Shown piece after piece: positions 25,292 through 33,950 of a stretch of 64,000 nucleotides of DNA (position 1 is its first letter; every line of letters begins with the position of its first letter). The position numbers were made by a program, and so were the translations under genes. Under the pieces are notes generated by a model. That model ran no database searches. It saw only the letters and a program-made list of their open reading frames with translations, and was not told the DNA's origin. This stretch comes from Haladaptatus sp. ZSTT2 (GTDB taxonomy: Archaea > Halobacteriota > Halobacteria > Halobacteriales > Halococcaceae), in assembly GCF_037081775.1 (NCBI RefSeq), contig NZ_JBAMHQ010000001.1, positions 1,302,001 to 1,366,000 on the forward strand. The letters run 5' to 3'.

Positions 25292-25363
25292 GCCTGGGTA
25301 GCTTAGCGGTAAAGCGCGTCCTTGGTAAGGACGAGAGCCCGGGTTCAAATCCCGGCCTAGGCT
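25292..25363 (+). tRNA. tRNA-Thr (anticodon GGT)
   Basis: A 72-base cloverleaf. The acceptor stem is GCCTGGG with CCTAGGC (one G-T pair), the anticodon stem CGTCC with GGACG around TTGGTAA gives anticodon GGT, and the T arm is CCGGG-TTCAAAT-CCCGG. No intron. A run of five T residues begins at 25364 and can serve as the terminator. Confidence 0.92.
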
Positions 25364-25997
25364 TTTTCACAAACTCTCACTTGACCAGTGACGAGTCAGT
25401 AGACCCCTTCCAAACGCTGTTGTGTTGAATCTTCGAAGTGGCTGGATTCGGTTTCTACCAAAGCCAGACGCAGCCTGCCCAACACCGGAACTCATTGCGA
25501 ACGAATCTGCCATTGGAGTACGTTGGTAGGACGAGCGACCCTGAGGCTGCTGGGGAACCAACGGACGAAGAAGACCAGTCGTTCTAACGGCCGAGCCATT
25601 AGCTACGCAGTCGGGTGGTACGGAGGGGTGGAACCGGAATGGACACGCAACCCACGAACCTTTGTGATGACGGACGTGGACGCCGTGTCGCCGTGAACGG
25701 AAGAGCGGGAACCGCCGCCAGAACCCCAGAGCCTGGCGGCAGTGCAGGGCAGCGTGCAACGAACCGGGCTACCGAGGTTCGTCGCGCAGTCACCGCGTCC
25801 CACCCCCTGCAGGTTATAGTCGATGTATGACCTTATATCTAGTGTCGTGTTTTGTGAAATTAACTAATCAACTACCTGAATTCGGCCGGTTTTGCGCCGA
25901 ATGGCTGCGACGCACACTGCAGGTGCGAACGAACGGGCAGTCGCAGCATGATAGACAGTGACTAACGTTTTTACGCCAGCCGACGTATGAAGCCCCG
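25364..25997. other. 630-base region after tRNA-Thr with no recognised gene
   Basis: Several short open frames cross the region on both strands, the longest about 390 bases on the minus strand (25367-25759), but none has the acidic composition or codon pattern of the neighbouring genes. I looked for RNase P RNA and SRP RNA hallmarks and did not find them. The last 150 bases (25830-25997) are A/T-rich and hold the trkA promoter. A decayed insertion beside the tRNA or an unrecognised RNA are both possible. Confidence 0.45.
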
Positions 25998-26675
25998 ATG
26001 AGGTATGTGATTGTAGGATTTGGGCGTGTGGGGCACCGAACGGCGCGCATCTTGAAAGAGGAGGGCCACGACGTCACCATTGTCGAAATCGACGCGAAAA
26101 AGTGTGACCGGGCGCGCGAGGAGGGCTTTACCGTCATCGAGGGTGACGCGATGGACGAAGCCGTCCTCGACCAAGCCGACCTCGGCTCCGCAGACGCCTT
26201 TGGCGGCCTCTCTGGCGACTTGAACGTGAACTACGCCGCGTGCATCGTCGCCGCGAACCACGGCTGTAGGACGGTCATGCGCATCGACGAGGACTACCGC
26301 GAGGAGATTTACGAGAAGTACGCCGCGGACGTAGACGAAATCATCTACCCCGAACGCCTCGGTGCAATCGGGGCGAAAAATGCCTTGCTTGGCGGGGATT
26401 TCAACATCATCGCAGACCTCACCGCAGACCTCTCGCTCGCCAGCTTCTCGCTGCCGGAGGACTCGCCCATCATCGACCTCCACGTGAGCGAAATCGACCT
26501 GCCAGAGGGAGCCGTGCTCTACGCCCACGGACGGGCACACAAGTCACAGACGATTCCGTTGCCACAGACCGTCATCCAGCCGGGTGATCGCGTCTCCATC
26601 ATCGCGGAAGTCGGTGACATGGAAGCCGTAAAAAGTGTCCTGCTCGGCCCCGACCGAAAAGCGCCTGCGAGCTAG
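25998..26675 (+). CDS. trkA: TrkA-type K+ channel/transporter regulatory subunit
   Basis: A 225-residue cytoplasmic regulator of potassium uptake. Residues 1-120 are an RCK/TrkA-N Rossmann domain with the nucleotide loop MRYVIVGFGRVGHRTA and the strand end VTIVEID; residues about 140-215 are TrkA-C (IDLHVSEIDLPEGAVLYAH, QPGDRVSIIAEV). Such proteins bind NAD(H) or ATP and gate a membrane partner (TrkH or a channel), which is not adjacent here. The stop overlaps the convergent tupC gene by four bases. Confidence 0.9.
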   Translation: MRYVIVGFGRVGHRTARILKEEGHDVTIVEIDAKKCDRAREEGFTVIEGDAMDEAVLDQADLGSADAFGGLSGDLNVNYAACIVAANHGCRTVMRIDEDYREEIYEKYAADVDEIIYPERLGAIGAKNALLGGDFNIIADLTADLSLASFSLPEDSPIIDLHVSEIDLPEGAVLYAHGRAHKSQTIPLPQTVIQPGDRVSIIAEVGDMEAVKSVLLGPDRKAPAS

Positions 26676-27424
26676 TACACGAGTTCGCCGGTGATGAATT
26701 TTCGCGCCCGCTCGTCGTGTGGGCGCTCGAACACCCTTTCGGTGTCTCCGTACTCGATACACGCACCACCCAGCAGCACCGCAGCTCGGTCCGAGACGCG
26801 CCGCGCTTGCTGCATGTCGTGGGTCGCGATGACGACGCCGATGCCGCGGTCACGCGCCCGGGTGACCGCTTCTTCGAGCAGGGCGGTGTTTCGCGGGTCA
26901 AGGTTCGAGGTTGGTTCGTCGAGCAACAGCACGTCGGGTTCGACCGCGAGCGCCCGCGCGAAGGCGACGCGCTGGGCTTCGCCCGCAGACAGCCCGCGAG
27001 CGTGCTGGCTCACCTTGTCGCGCATGCCAACGGTGTCGAGCGCGTCAAGCACCGCAGGCGGCGCACGCTCGCGAGCCAGCGCGTGTTTGAGCCGCGTCGA
27101 CCACGACTGGCGCACCTCGAGGCCGTAGGCCGCGTTCTTGGCAACGGTCGTGCTGAACAGGCTCCGGTCTTGGAACACCATCCCGATGCGCCGTCTGACG
27201 GCGAGGCGCTCCTCGCGGGTGAGCGACCAGACGTTTTCGTCATCGACGAGCACCGCGCCCGCCTGTGGTGGATGGAACAGTCCGAGCAGACGCAACAGCG
27301 TGGTTTTTCCCGTTCCTGAGGGGCCGACGATGGCGAGCACCTCGCCGGGATGCACGTCGAGTGAGATTTCTGTGAGCACGTCGCTCCCGTCGAATCCGTG
27401 TGAGAGCGAGCGGGCGTGAATCAT
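26672..27424 (-). CDS. tupC: Tungstate/molybdate ABC transporter ATP-binding protein
   Basis: A 250-residue ABC ATPase energising oxyanion uptake. Walker A is [14 protein letters not shown], the signature [15 protein letters not shown], Walker [14 protein letters not shown] and the switch histidine lies in [16 protein letters not shown]. It lacks the C-terminal TOBE domain of ModC-type subunits, fitting the TupC group. The ATG at 27424 overlaps the permease stop by four bases, so the genes form one minus-strand operon with order tupA-tupB-tupC. Tungstate, rather than phosphate, is inferred from the binding protein. Confidence 0.88.
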   Translation of the reverse strand: MIHARSLSHGFDGSDVLTEISLDVHPGEVLAIVGPSGTGKTTLLRLLGLFHPPQAGAVLVDDENVWSLTREERLAVRRRIGMVFQDRSLFSTTVAKNAAYGLEVRQSWSTRLKHALARERAPPAVLDALDTVGMRDKVSQHARGLSAGEAQRVAFARALAVEPDVLLLDEPTSNLDPRNTALLEEAVTRARDRGIGVVIATHDMQQARRVSDRAAVLLGGACIEYGDTERVFERPHDERARKFITGELVY

Positions 27425-28110
27425 GCGTCCCACCGTCCACGGTCGCGCACCCACGCGCCGAGTGCGTTCACGCCGAGCACGAGGACGAGCAATACGACGC
27501 CGAGTGCGATGCCGGTCTCGTAGCGTCCCCTGCGGGCTTCGACGGTGATGGCCGTCGTCAGCGTACTCGTGAGCGACGTTCCATCGGAAAGGACGATGTT
27601 CCCCCCGACGATGAGCACCGACCCGACTTCGCTGATGGCCCGTCCGTAGCCCGCGAGGATGGCCGTCACGATGCCGTAGCGGGCTTCTTTGATGACGACG
27701 AGGGCGACATCGAACCGGGTGCCGCCGCTCGCGTAGGCGGCGTCTTTGACCGATTGCTCGACGCCCGAGAGCGCAGAGAGCGTGACGCTCGTGATGACCG
27801 GTGTGGCGAGGATGACCTGCGAGATGACCATCGCCTCGATGGTGAACAGGAGATCGAGACTGCCAAGCGGGCCGGAGTTAGAGAGCAAGAGCAACACGAG
27901 CAACCCGACGACGACGCTCGGAAAACCCATGCCGGTGTTGATAATCGACGTGACCACTCCCCGCCCGGGGAAGCGATTGAAGCTCACGCCGAAGGCGATC
28001 GGGAGGCTGAGCAGGGTGCTCACCACGACGGCGGTCGTACTCACTTGCAGCGAGACGACGATAATGCTGACCAGATAGCGCCAGTTCAGGTCAGCGAAAC
28101 TCTCTAACAC
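27421..28110 (-). CDS. tupB: Tungstate ABC transporter permease
   Basis: A 229-residue inner-membrane component with five to six helices. The cytoplasmic coupling loop [29 protein letters not shown] corresponds to the EAA-type motif of molybdate/tungstate permeases. It lies 48 bases downstream of the binding-protein gene and overlaps the ATPase. Length and motif fit TupB; ModB would be similar in outline. Confidence 0.85.
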   Translation of the reverse strand: MLESFADLNWRYLVSIIVVSLQVSTTAVVVSTLLSLPIAFGVSFNRFPGRGVVTSIINTGMGFPSVVVGLLVLLLLSNSGPLGSLDLLFTIEAMVISQVILATPVITSVTLSALSGVEQSVKDAAYASGGTRFDVALVVIKEARYGIVTAILAGYGRAISEVGSVLIVGGNIVLSDGTSLTSTLTTAITVEARRGRYETGIALGVVLLVLVLGVNALGAWVRDRGRWDA

Positions 28111-28158
28111 GTGCTGTCCTCGGGTGGGAGGCGACTAAAAGGCCACGAGTGGCCCGAT

Positions 28159-29097
28159 TTATCCCTCGTAGTTTTCGGGAACGTACTCGCCGAAGTTCGG
28201 GTCTTCTGAGAGCGCGTTCGGGTAGAACAACTGTTCGCCGTTCGCGGTGTAGTTCTCGATGAGTGACTGGCCTTCGGGACCGGTGATGAACCCGATGTAC
28301 GCCATCGCCATCGCGTAGTTCACGTCGGGGTACTTCGCCGGGTTCACCGCGATGACGCCGTACGGATTTTTCAGAATCTCCGGGCCGCCCTTGAGTGGGC
28401 CTTGTACCATGATTTCGATGCCAATATCGGCCTGCATCGAGAGGAACGTGCCGCGGTCTGCGAGCGTGTACGCCCCGCTCTGGTCTGCCTGCACCAGCGT
28501 GTCGCCCATTCCTTTCCCGATGGACTGGTACCACGTCCCGCCGGGTTCGCCCGCAGACTGTTCCCACAGGGCCTGTTCTTTCTTGTGCGTCCCCGAGTCG
28601 TCGCCCCGGGAAACGAACGTCGCCTGCTCGCTCGCAATCGTGGCGAGGGCGTCGGTCGCGCGTCCCATTCCCGAGATACCGGCGGGGTCGTCGCTCGGAC
28701 CGACGATAACGAAGTCGTTGTACATCACGTCGCGGCGGTTCACGCCATAGCCCTGTTCTAAGAACTCGTCTTCCGCGCCGCGAGCGTGGACGAGTACGAG
28801 GTCTGCGTCGCCGTCTTCGGCGGTTCGCAGGCTCGCACCCGTCCCTTTCGGGAGCGTCTTGATGGTGACGCCAAAGCGGTCTTCGAACGCGGGGTTGAGT
28901 TCGTCTAAGAGGCCCGAGTCGTACGTCGAGGTGGTCGTCGCGAGCACCAACTCGGTGTCGCCTGTGGCACCACCCATCGACCCCTCGCCGGACGTGGTCG
29001 TTTGCGCTCCGCCGTTCGAGTCGTCGTTGCTGAGACAGCCACTGAATGCGAGCACTGCACCCGCGCCGGCGGCTTGGAGGAACCGTCGTCGTTGCAT
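28159..29097 (-). CDS. tupA: Tungstate/molybdate-binding lipoprotein
   Basis: A 312-residue substrate-binding protein of class II type. The leader MQRRRFLQAAGAGAVLAFSGC has a twin-arginine motif and a lipobox with Cys at residue 21, so it is exported, probably by Tat, and tethered outside the membrane. The mature protein starts with the TupA signature LVLATTTSTYDSGLLDEL and continues VTIKTLPKGTGASL, DLVLVHARGAEDEFL and DFVIVGPSDDPAGI. Members bind tungstate with very high affinity for aldehyde oxidoreductases and formate dehydrogenases. It heads the tupABC operon and is divergent from a molybdate transporter gene. Confidence 0.9.
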   Translation of the reverse strand: MQRRRFLQAAGAGAVLAFSGCLSNDDSNGGAQTTTSGEGSMGGATGDTELVLATTTSTYDSGLLDELNPAFEDRFGVTIKTLPKGTGASLRTAEDGDADLVLVHARGAEDEFLEQGYGVNRRDVMYNDFVIVGPSDDPAGISGMGRATDALATIASEQATFVSRGDDSGTHKKEQALWEQSAGEPGGTWYQSIGKGMGDTLVQADQSGAYTLADRGTFLSMQADIGIEIMVQGPLKGGPEILKNPYGVIAVNPAKYPDVNYAMAMAYIGFITGPEGQSLIENYTANGEQLFYPNALSEDPNFGEYVPENYEG

Positions 29098-29238
29098 GTG
29101 TCTGGCTGTACCGAAGGCAACTCGCGCATTAAACCTTGGCGTGCTAACGTAACGTAAAATGGTTATTTTTCCAATCGAGCGTTCTGACTTTCGTTTACTG
29201 GGAAGAATGAAGCCAGTTCGAGTAAATCATCTAGGTGG
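29098..29238. promoter_or_regulatory. Divergent control region of tupABC and the MOT1-type gene
   Basis: Only 141 bases separate two divergent oxyanion transporter genes. Near the middle is a short direct repeat AACGT-AACGT (about 29144-29154) beside a TTAACC-like A/T-rich stretch on either side (29129-29133, 29160-29168). A TTTAAT box in the tup orientation lies about 30-40 bases before the tupA start. A joint metal-responsive control is plausible but not shown. Confidence 0.45.
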
Positions 29239-30321
29239 ATGGCGATTAGGTACGCAACGACCACCGAGTCTTCGGTGAAATTCACGACCGGTGAGCTGAC
29301 CGGCGCGTTAGGAGATTCGATTACGGCCCTCCCGCTCATCGTCGCGCTCGGGATGCTCACCGACGCCTCACTCGCCCACATGTTGCTGTTCTTCGGCCTG
29401 TTTCAGGTCGTCTGGGGCGTCTACTACGGCGTTCCGCTCTCGGTCGAACCGATGAAGGCACTCGCCGGACTCGCCATCGCCGGAGCCATCACCCACGGCG
29501 AACTCCTCGCCGCGGGCCTGCTCGCAGGCGGTATCTTGCTCGTCGCAGGGCAGGCAGGCTTGCTCTCGCGGCTCTCAACCGTGGTTGGCCTGCCCGTCAT
29601 CCGCGGTATCCAACTCGCCGTCGCCTTCCTGCTCGCAGAAGCCGGACTCGCCCTCGGCGGGGGTGACCTCCCCATGGCGTTCGTCGGACTCGCCATCGTC
29701 GGCGTCGTTGCCCTCGGCGGCTACGCACGGGCGAGCGCGCTCGTCGTCCTCGCCGTTGGCGGCATTCTCGCGGTTTCACAAACCCCAATTTCCGTAACGA
29801 TTCCCTCGCTCTCGCTCTTTCCCGTCGCCCCGCCCACGTTCTCCCTTGCGGCCACAGAAGGGATGGCCGGCCAACTGGCGATGACGGTTGGCAACGCCGC
29901 CGTCGCCACCTCGCTGTTGCTCTCAGACCTGTTCGACCGCGACGTGTCCGCAGACGACCTCGCCACGAGCATGGGCTCTATGAACCTGCTCGCCGTCCCG
30001 CTCGGCGGCCTCCCGATGTGTCACGGCTCCGGCGGCCTCGCCGGAAAGTACGCCTTCGGGGCGCGAACCGGCGGCGCGAACGTGATACTCGGCGTTCTCT
30101 ACGGACTCACCGCGCTCGTCGCGGGCGTCCTCGTTGGCTTCCCGATGGCGCTGTTGGGCGTGTTGCTCATCGTCGTCGCCGTCCGGTTAGGCGCGGTGTC
30201 GCTCGACTCAGACCACCTGCCCGTGACAGTGGCGGTGGGCGTAGTCGGCCTCGTCTTCGGCGTCGGCGTCGCCTTCGTCGCCGGCGTCGTGGGCTGGTGG
30301 CTGCTCGACAGGGTCGCGTAA
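29239..30321 (+). CDS. MOT1-type molybdate transporter
   Basis: A 360-residue polytopic protein of the sulfate-transporter-like MOT1 family, which carries molybdate in plants, algae and prokaryotes. Two conserved blocks are seen: TGELTGALGDSITALPLIVA near the N-terminus and LPMCHGSGGLAGKYAFGARTGG near residue 255, the PMCHGxGGL signature. About ten hydrophobic helices are present and no STAS domain, as usual for MOT1. Its divergence from tupABC suggests parallel molybdate and tungstate acquisition routes. Confidence 0.87.
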   Translation: MAIRYATTTESSVKFTTGELTGALGDSITALPLIVALGMLTDASLAHMLLFFGLFQVVWGVYYGVPLSVEPMKALAGLAIAGAITHGELLAAGLLAGGILLVAGQAGLLSRLSTVVGLPVIRGIQLAVAFLLAEAGLALGGGDLPMAFVGLAIVGVVALGGYARASALVVLAVGGILAVSQTPISVTIPSLSLFPVAPPTFSLAATEGMAGQLAMTVGNAAVATSLLLSDLFDRDVSADDLATSMGSMNLLAVPLGGLPMCHGSGGLAGKYAFGARTGGANVILGVLYGLTALVAGVLVGFPMALLGVLLIVVAVRLGAVSLDSDHLPVTVAVGVVGLVFGVGVAFVAGVVGWWLLDRVA

Positions 30322-30352
30322 CGGTTTTCGCCCGCCGGGAGTAAGAGCGGGT

Positions 30353-30445
30353 ATGAGCTGGGCGTCCCTCTTCGAGCGCGCAGAATCCTACGACATTGCA
30401 GAAAGCGACGTGCGCGACACCCTCACGGAGGTACGCGATGAGTAA
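30353..30445 (+). CDS. 30-residue small ORF overlapping the PIN-like gene
   Basis: An ATG at 30353 opens a 30-codon frame that reads MSWASLFERAESYDIAESDV and ends in LTEVRDE followed by TAA at 30443. It is strongly acidic, helical in appearance and has codon use like real genes of this genome. It overlaps the next gene by eight bases, so translation is probably coupled. I recall similar short WxxLFERAxxYD proteins next to PIN-like genes in other haloarchaea, but cannot verify it here. Confidence 0.6.
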   Translation: MSWASLFERAESYDIAESDVRDTLTEVRDE

Positions 30446-30908
30446 GCCGAATCCCGCCCGCGTCGTCGCAGACGCGGACGTACTCGCCGCCGACCTGCTC
30501 GTCGGTGGTTCCGCACGCGACGCTCTTGATCACATTCGACGCCACTCGTGGGTCGAGTTGGTGGCGACCGACGAGCTACTGGACGACGCAGAAGCCACCA
30601 TCGCCCGCCTCGCAGACGAAGCGTTGGCCACAGACTGGCGCGAGAAAATCGAAACGCTTCGCGTGCGGGTCGAACAACCCGGCCACGACCACCCCGCGCT
30701 CGCCTCCGCCTACCACGGGCAGGCCGCCCACATCCTCTCGTTCGACGAGGGCTTGCGAAGCGCGAAGGCGGGTGCGGCCATGCAAAAGCGCGTGAAAACG
30801 AGCGTCAAACACCCCGACGCCTTCGCCAAACTGTTCGACCCACAGTCGCTCTACGAGGTGGTGGTCGGCGGGGAGTATCCCGGCCCCGACCGCGACCCGC
30901 GCGCCTAG
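30438..30908 (+). CDS. PIN-like domain protein (DUF7384-like)
   Basis: A 156-residue protein beginning MSKPNPARVVADADVLAADL. VVADADVLAADLLVG is the first PIN strand and acidic residue, TDELLDDAEATIARLAD a second acid-bearing helix, and AAHILSFDEGLRSAK carries the third acidic position, as in VapC/FCF1-type nucleases. I see no typical antitoxin next to it apart from the 30-residue ORF. It may cut RNA, but a complete set of four carboxylates cannot be confirmed by eye. It overlaps the convergent rdgB gene by four bases. Confidence 0.75.
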   Translation: MSKPNPARVVADADVLAADLLVGGSARDALDHIRRHSWVELVATDELLDDAEATIARLADEALATDWREKIETLRVRVEQPGHDHPALASAYHGQAAHILSFDEGLRSAKAGAAMQKRVKTSVKHPDAFAKLFDPQSLYEVVVGGEYPGPDRDPRA

Positions 30909-31468
30909 TCAGGCACGCCCGGATTCCACTCGCCGTCTGCGCTGAACCACTCTGCGAATTTGGCGAGCGCACGCCCGCGGTGGCTAATCGAGTTTTTCTG
31001 GTCTATGTCCATCTCCGCGAGCGTCACGCCGTTGTGTTCGAAGATAGGGTCGTAGCCGAAGCCGTCGTCGCCTCGGGGCGCGACGATACGCCCGCGGATG
31101 CTCCCCTCGAAGGTCTCTGCGCGCTCGCCGTCGTAGTAGGCGACGATGGTGCGAAAGCGGGCGCGGCGATTCTCCTCCAACTCGGTGAGGTTCCAGACGC
31201 GTTCGACGCCGACCGTGTCCTCGACGTAGGCCGAATACGGGCCGGGAAAGCCGCCAAGCGCGTCGATGAACAAGCCCGTGTCGTCGACGATGAGCGGGTC
31301 ATCATCGTCGAGGTGGTCGAACGCTTCTTTCGCGCCGTGGACGGCGATGTCCGCGAGGCTGTTGCTCTGGATTTCGGTGTAGTCGTACTCGACCTGCTCG
31401 ATTGGGTCGGTGAGATAGTGTTGGGCCTCTTTGAGTTTCCCCGCGTTCCCGGTGACGAATCTGAGCAT
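30905..31468 (-). CDS. rdgB: XTP/dITP pyrophosphatase (RdgB/HAM1)
   Basis: A 187-residue house-cleaning enzyme hydrolysing ITP, dITP and XTP to monophosphates. The N-terminus MLRFVTGNAGKLKEAQHYL carries the TxNxxK nucleotide signature; FDHLDDDDPLIVDDTGLFID and GGFPGPYSAYVEDTVG hold acidic metal ligands; GDDGFGYDPIFEHNGVTLAEM and NSISHRGRALAKF close the active site. Length fits the family. An apparently single transcription unit on the minus strand, with a 79-base gap to the small DUF5808-like gene. Confidence 0.93.
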   Translation of the reverse strand: MLRFVTGNAGKLKEAQHYLTDPIEQVEYDYTEIQSNSLADIAVHGAKEAFDHLDDDDPLIVDDTGLFIDALGGFPGPYSAYVEDTVGVERVWNLTELEENRRARFRTIVAYYDGERAETFEGSIRGRIVAPRGDDGFGYDPIFEHNGVTLAEMDIDQKNSISHRGRALAKFAEWFSADGEWNPGVPD

Positions 31469-31547
31469 GCGCGAAGGCTAGCGGCGGGGTGAAAATAGCC
31501 TATCGACTGGTGGCGCGTGCTGGCAAGGAAATGATGGCAAAAACCGC

Positions 31548-31823
31548 TTAATCGACGATGACTTCGACGGGGCCGTCGTCTGCTTTTTTCGCGTCTTTCT
31601 CGCTGCCCTTTCCGCGTTCGAGATAGAGCATGCCACCGACGACGGCGAGGACAATCCACGAGCGCCAGTTCGCGAGGTTCAGCGTGTAGCCGATGCCGAA
31701 TGGCTTCTCTACGAGCATCTCCTCGCCGGGTTGCCAGTACGACTGGAGCATGCGCTTTACGCTCGGGCGTTCGAAGTTATACGGAATCCCCAGTATCTCA
31801 CCGGACGATGGTTTGTCAGCCAT
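31548..31823 (-). CDS. DUF5808-like small membrane-associated protein
   Basis: A 91-residue protein. The first half contains GIPYNFERPSVKRMLQSYWQPG followed by PFGIGYTLNLANW, the pattern I know from DUF5808 proteins (a GxPYDWRxPT and FGWGYxxN arrangement). A single hydrophobic segment WIVLAVVGGMLYLE (about 60-73) suggests membrane anchoring, and a charged lysine-rich, then acidic, tail follows. Function unknown. ATG at 31823, 30 bases below the kae1-bud32 stop, so it may be part of that operon. Confidence 0.75.
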   Translation of the reverse strand: MADKPSSGEILGIPYNFERPSVKRMLQSYWQPGEEMLVEKPFGIGYTLNLANWRSWIVLAVVGGMLYLERGKGSEKDAKKADDGPVEVIVD

Positions 31824-31853
31824 ACGTCTACTACGCAGGGGAGGGTTAAGGAA

Positions 31854-33431
31854 CTAGTGGCTCTGCTGATAGCGTCCCCGCCCTTCGATTTCGCGCAACT
31901 GCGTGAGGACACGCTCGTCACCCGCCGCGCGATAGCCCGCCTCGAAGGCCTCCCGGAGCGGCGCGGGGTCGCGTGCCGTGCCCGTCAGACTCTGGTGGAA
32001 GACGTGGAGGTCCATCGCGTAGTCCTCGACGTGGTCGGTGTAGAAGCCGAGGCCGAAGTCGATGAGGTAGGTGTACGCGCCAACGCGCACGTTTCGCGTC
32101 GTCGGGTCGCCGTGGACGAAGCCCACCCGATGGAGCGCGGCGAGGTGTTCACCAACGTCGCGGACCCGTGCGGGAGTTAGGTCGTCGCTCAAGTCACCCT
32201 CGCCGACGTGTTCGAGGGTGAGCGCACCTTCCCGCACGTCCACGTCGTAAACGACCGGCGTCGGCACGCCGTGTCTGCGCGCTTCGCTGAACAGACGCGC
32301 TTCCTGTACCGTCCGCGTCTTGCGGAGGTGGGCATCGAGGTCGGGGTGGCGATACGATTTGGGCAGGCGGCGTTTCACGACGCGGTCGCCAGAGACGGTG
32401 ACGGTCGCCTCCGCCCCGACGAGTTCGCGGCCCGTTTCTCCCACCACGGCGACGCTCTCGTTTTCGCGCCACGTCACCTCGACTTGGTCGGGGCGAAAGT
32501 CGGAGTTCACCGCCGACTCCTCGATTGCGATGGTGTCACCCGCGGCGGCCATCGTCGCGCCGAGCACCGCAATCATGCCCGCGTTGTCGCGGAGGAATCG
32601 TGGGTCGGGCGCATAGAAATCCGCACCGCGCGCTTCACACATCGTCCGGAGCATCTCCTGTAAGCGGGCGTTCTGGGCGACGCCACCGCCGAGGACGAGT
32701 TCGTTGCTCCCCGTCAGCGAGAGCGCGCGTTCTGCGACTTCGGTGAGCATCCCGAAGATGTTCTCCTGCAGCGAGAAACACACGTCTTCTATCTGCGCAC
32801 CGTCGTCGTAGGCCTGTTTCGCGGCGCTCATGATGCCGGAAAACGAGAAGTCCATCCCCTTCACGACGTAGGGCAGGTCGATGAGCTCGCCGCCGTCTGC
32901 GTATTTTTCGACCTTCGGGCCGCCGGGGTGCGACCAGCCGACGTGGCGCGAGAACTTGTCGATGGCGTTGCCGACGCCGGTGTCCATCGTCTCCCCGAGC
33001 ACCTGATAGCGGCCGTTGTGGAAGCCAAGTAGATGGGCGTTCGCGCCGCTCGCGTTGAGACAGACCGGCGAGTCAAAGCCCGACTGATGGCGGCCGATTT
33101 CTAAGTGCGCCACCATGTGGTTGACGCCGACGAGCGGGACGGAAAGGGCCTGTGACAGCGAGCGAGCGGCCGTGCCGACGATTCTGAGACACGGGCCGAG
33201 GCCGGGGCCCCGCGAGAAGGCGACGTAGTCTACAGGCCCGCCTGCGTCTGCAAGCACCTCGCGGACGACGCGAGGGATGGCACTCGCCATGTGTTCTGCG
33301 GCTTCGCGCGGGTGAATGCCACCCGACGCCGGTTGATACGGGTCTGAGACAATCGTCGTCGAATCCGTCTCGGTGTCGTGAACCGCCGCGCTCGCCGCCC
33401 ACGCGGTGCCTTCGATACCGAGGACGCGCAT
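31854..33431 (-). CDS. kae1: Kae1-Bud32 fusion (tRNA t6A synthase and kinase)
   Basis: A 525-residue fusion of two KEOPS subunits. The first 330 residues are Kae1/TsaD, which transfers threonylcarbamoyl to A37 of ANN-decoding tRNAs: MRVLGIEGTAWAASAAV, VAHLEIGRHQ with the metal-binding HxxxH spacing, CLNASGANAHLLG, and LVLGGGVAQNARLQEML. From about 350 follows Bud32, a small RIO-like kinase/ATPase with LPKSYRHPDLDAHLRKTRT, FVHGDPTTRNVRV as catalytic loop and LIDFGLGFYTD as the DFG. The fused form is common in Euryarchaeota. The start at 33431 lies three bases after rps27ae. Confidence 0.95.
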   Translation of the reverse strand: MRVLGIEGTAWAASAAVHDTETDSTTIVSDPYQPASGGIHPREAAEHMASAIPRVVREVLADAGGPVDYVAFSRGPGLGPCLRIVGTAARSLSQALSVPLVGVNHMVAHLEIGRHQSGFDSPVCLNASGANAHLLGFHNGRYQVLGETMDTGVGNAIDKFSRHVGWSHPGGPKVEKYADGGELIDLPYVVKGMDFSFSGIMSAAKQAYDDGAQIEDVCFSLQENIFGMLTEVAERALSLTGSNELVLGGGVAQNARLQEMLRTMCEARGADFYAPDPRFLRDNAGMIAVLGATMAAAGDTIAIEESAVNSDFRPDQVEVTWRENESVAVVGETGRELVGAEATVTVSGDRVVKRRLPKSYRHPDLDAHLRKTRTVQEARLFSEARRHGVPTPVVYDVDVREGALTLEHVGEGDLSDDLTPARVRDVGEHLAALHRVGFVHGDPTTRNVRVGAYTYLIDFGLGFYTDHVEDYAMDLHVFHQSLTGTARDPAPLREAFEAGYRAAGDERVLTQLREIEGRGRYQQSH

Positions 33432-33434
33432 TCC

Positions 33435-33569
33435 CTATTTCCACTCGGTGAAGCCACAGCGGCCACAGTGGGTGCGGTCACTGTGTTCTGCAAGGAATGC
33501 GTCGCCACAGCTTGGGCACATCTCGTGGTCGGTCGTGCCGTCGTCGTTGTAAATCTCGTAGCGAGACAT
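33435..33569 (-). CDS. rps27ae: 30S ribosomal protein S27ae
   Basis: A 44-residue zinc-binding ribosomal protein: [20 protein letters not shown] followed by [20 protein letters not shown] and TEWK. CPSCG and CGRCG form the zinc finger of the C-terminal S27a domain that eukaryotes fuse to ubiquitin. It fits exactly between rps24e (ends 33570) and kae1, within the same transcription unit. Confidence 0.93.
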   Translation of the reverse strand: MSRYEIYNDDGTTDHEMCPSCGDAFLAEHSDRTHCGRCGFTEWK

Positions 33570-33887
33570 CTATGCTTCCTCCGCCTCGGCGTCCGCGTCG
33601 TCCTCGCCTGCGAGGATTTTGTTGCGTTCGAGCATGTGCTCGTGTTCGACTTCGCGGGCGAACTCGGGGCTGTCGTACACCTTTGCGAGGCCGCGCGTCT
33701 TGCGCATGCCGAACTTCGTGTCCATCTTGCGGACGACGACTTCGGAGGCGTCTTTGTTCAGTTTGGCCGCGAGACTGTCGCGGACGGAGAGGCGCGACGG
33801 CGTGGCCTCATCGTGGAGAATTTCGAAGCGAACGTCTGTTCGGTGAAGCATCGGGTTTTCCGATTCTTCGAGGATTGTGATATCCAT
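33570..33887 (-). CDS. rps24e: 30S ribosomal protein S24e
   Basis: A 105-residue small-subunit protein. MDITILEESENPMLHRTDVR is the family N-terminus, followed by LAAKLNKDASEVVVRKMDTK and FGMRKTRGLAKVYDS. The C-terminal tail is very acidic (EDDADAEAEEA), an expected halophilic extension. The gene directly abuts rps27ae. Confidence 0.94.
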   Translation of the reverse strand: MDITILEESENPMLHRTDVRFEILHDEATPSRLSVRDSLAAKLNKDASEVVVRKMDTKFGMRKTRGLAKVYDSPEFAREVEHEHMLERNKILAGEDDADAEAEEA

Positions 33888-33950
33888 GGTAACTCAGTTA
33901 CAGGGATTTGGCGGCGAACCGGCTAAAAGGATTTCGAAGGGACTGGCGGC

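Noticed and set aside
25367-25759. 130-residue minus-strand open frame in the gap after tRNA-Thr
   Set aside because: Basic and phenylalanine/arginine-rich with no acidic bias, unlike real genes here; no motif recognised.
25364-25997. Possible RNase P RNA or SRP RNA
   Set aside because: The conserved core words of these RNAs were not found on either strand.
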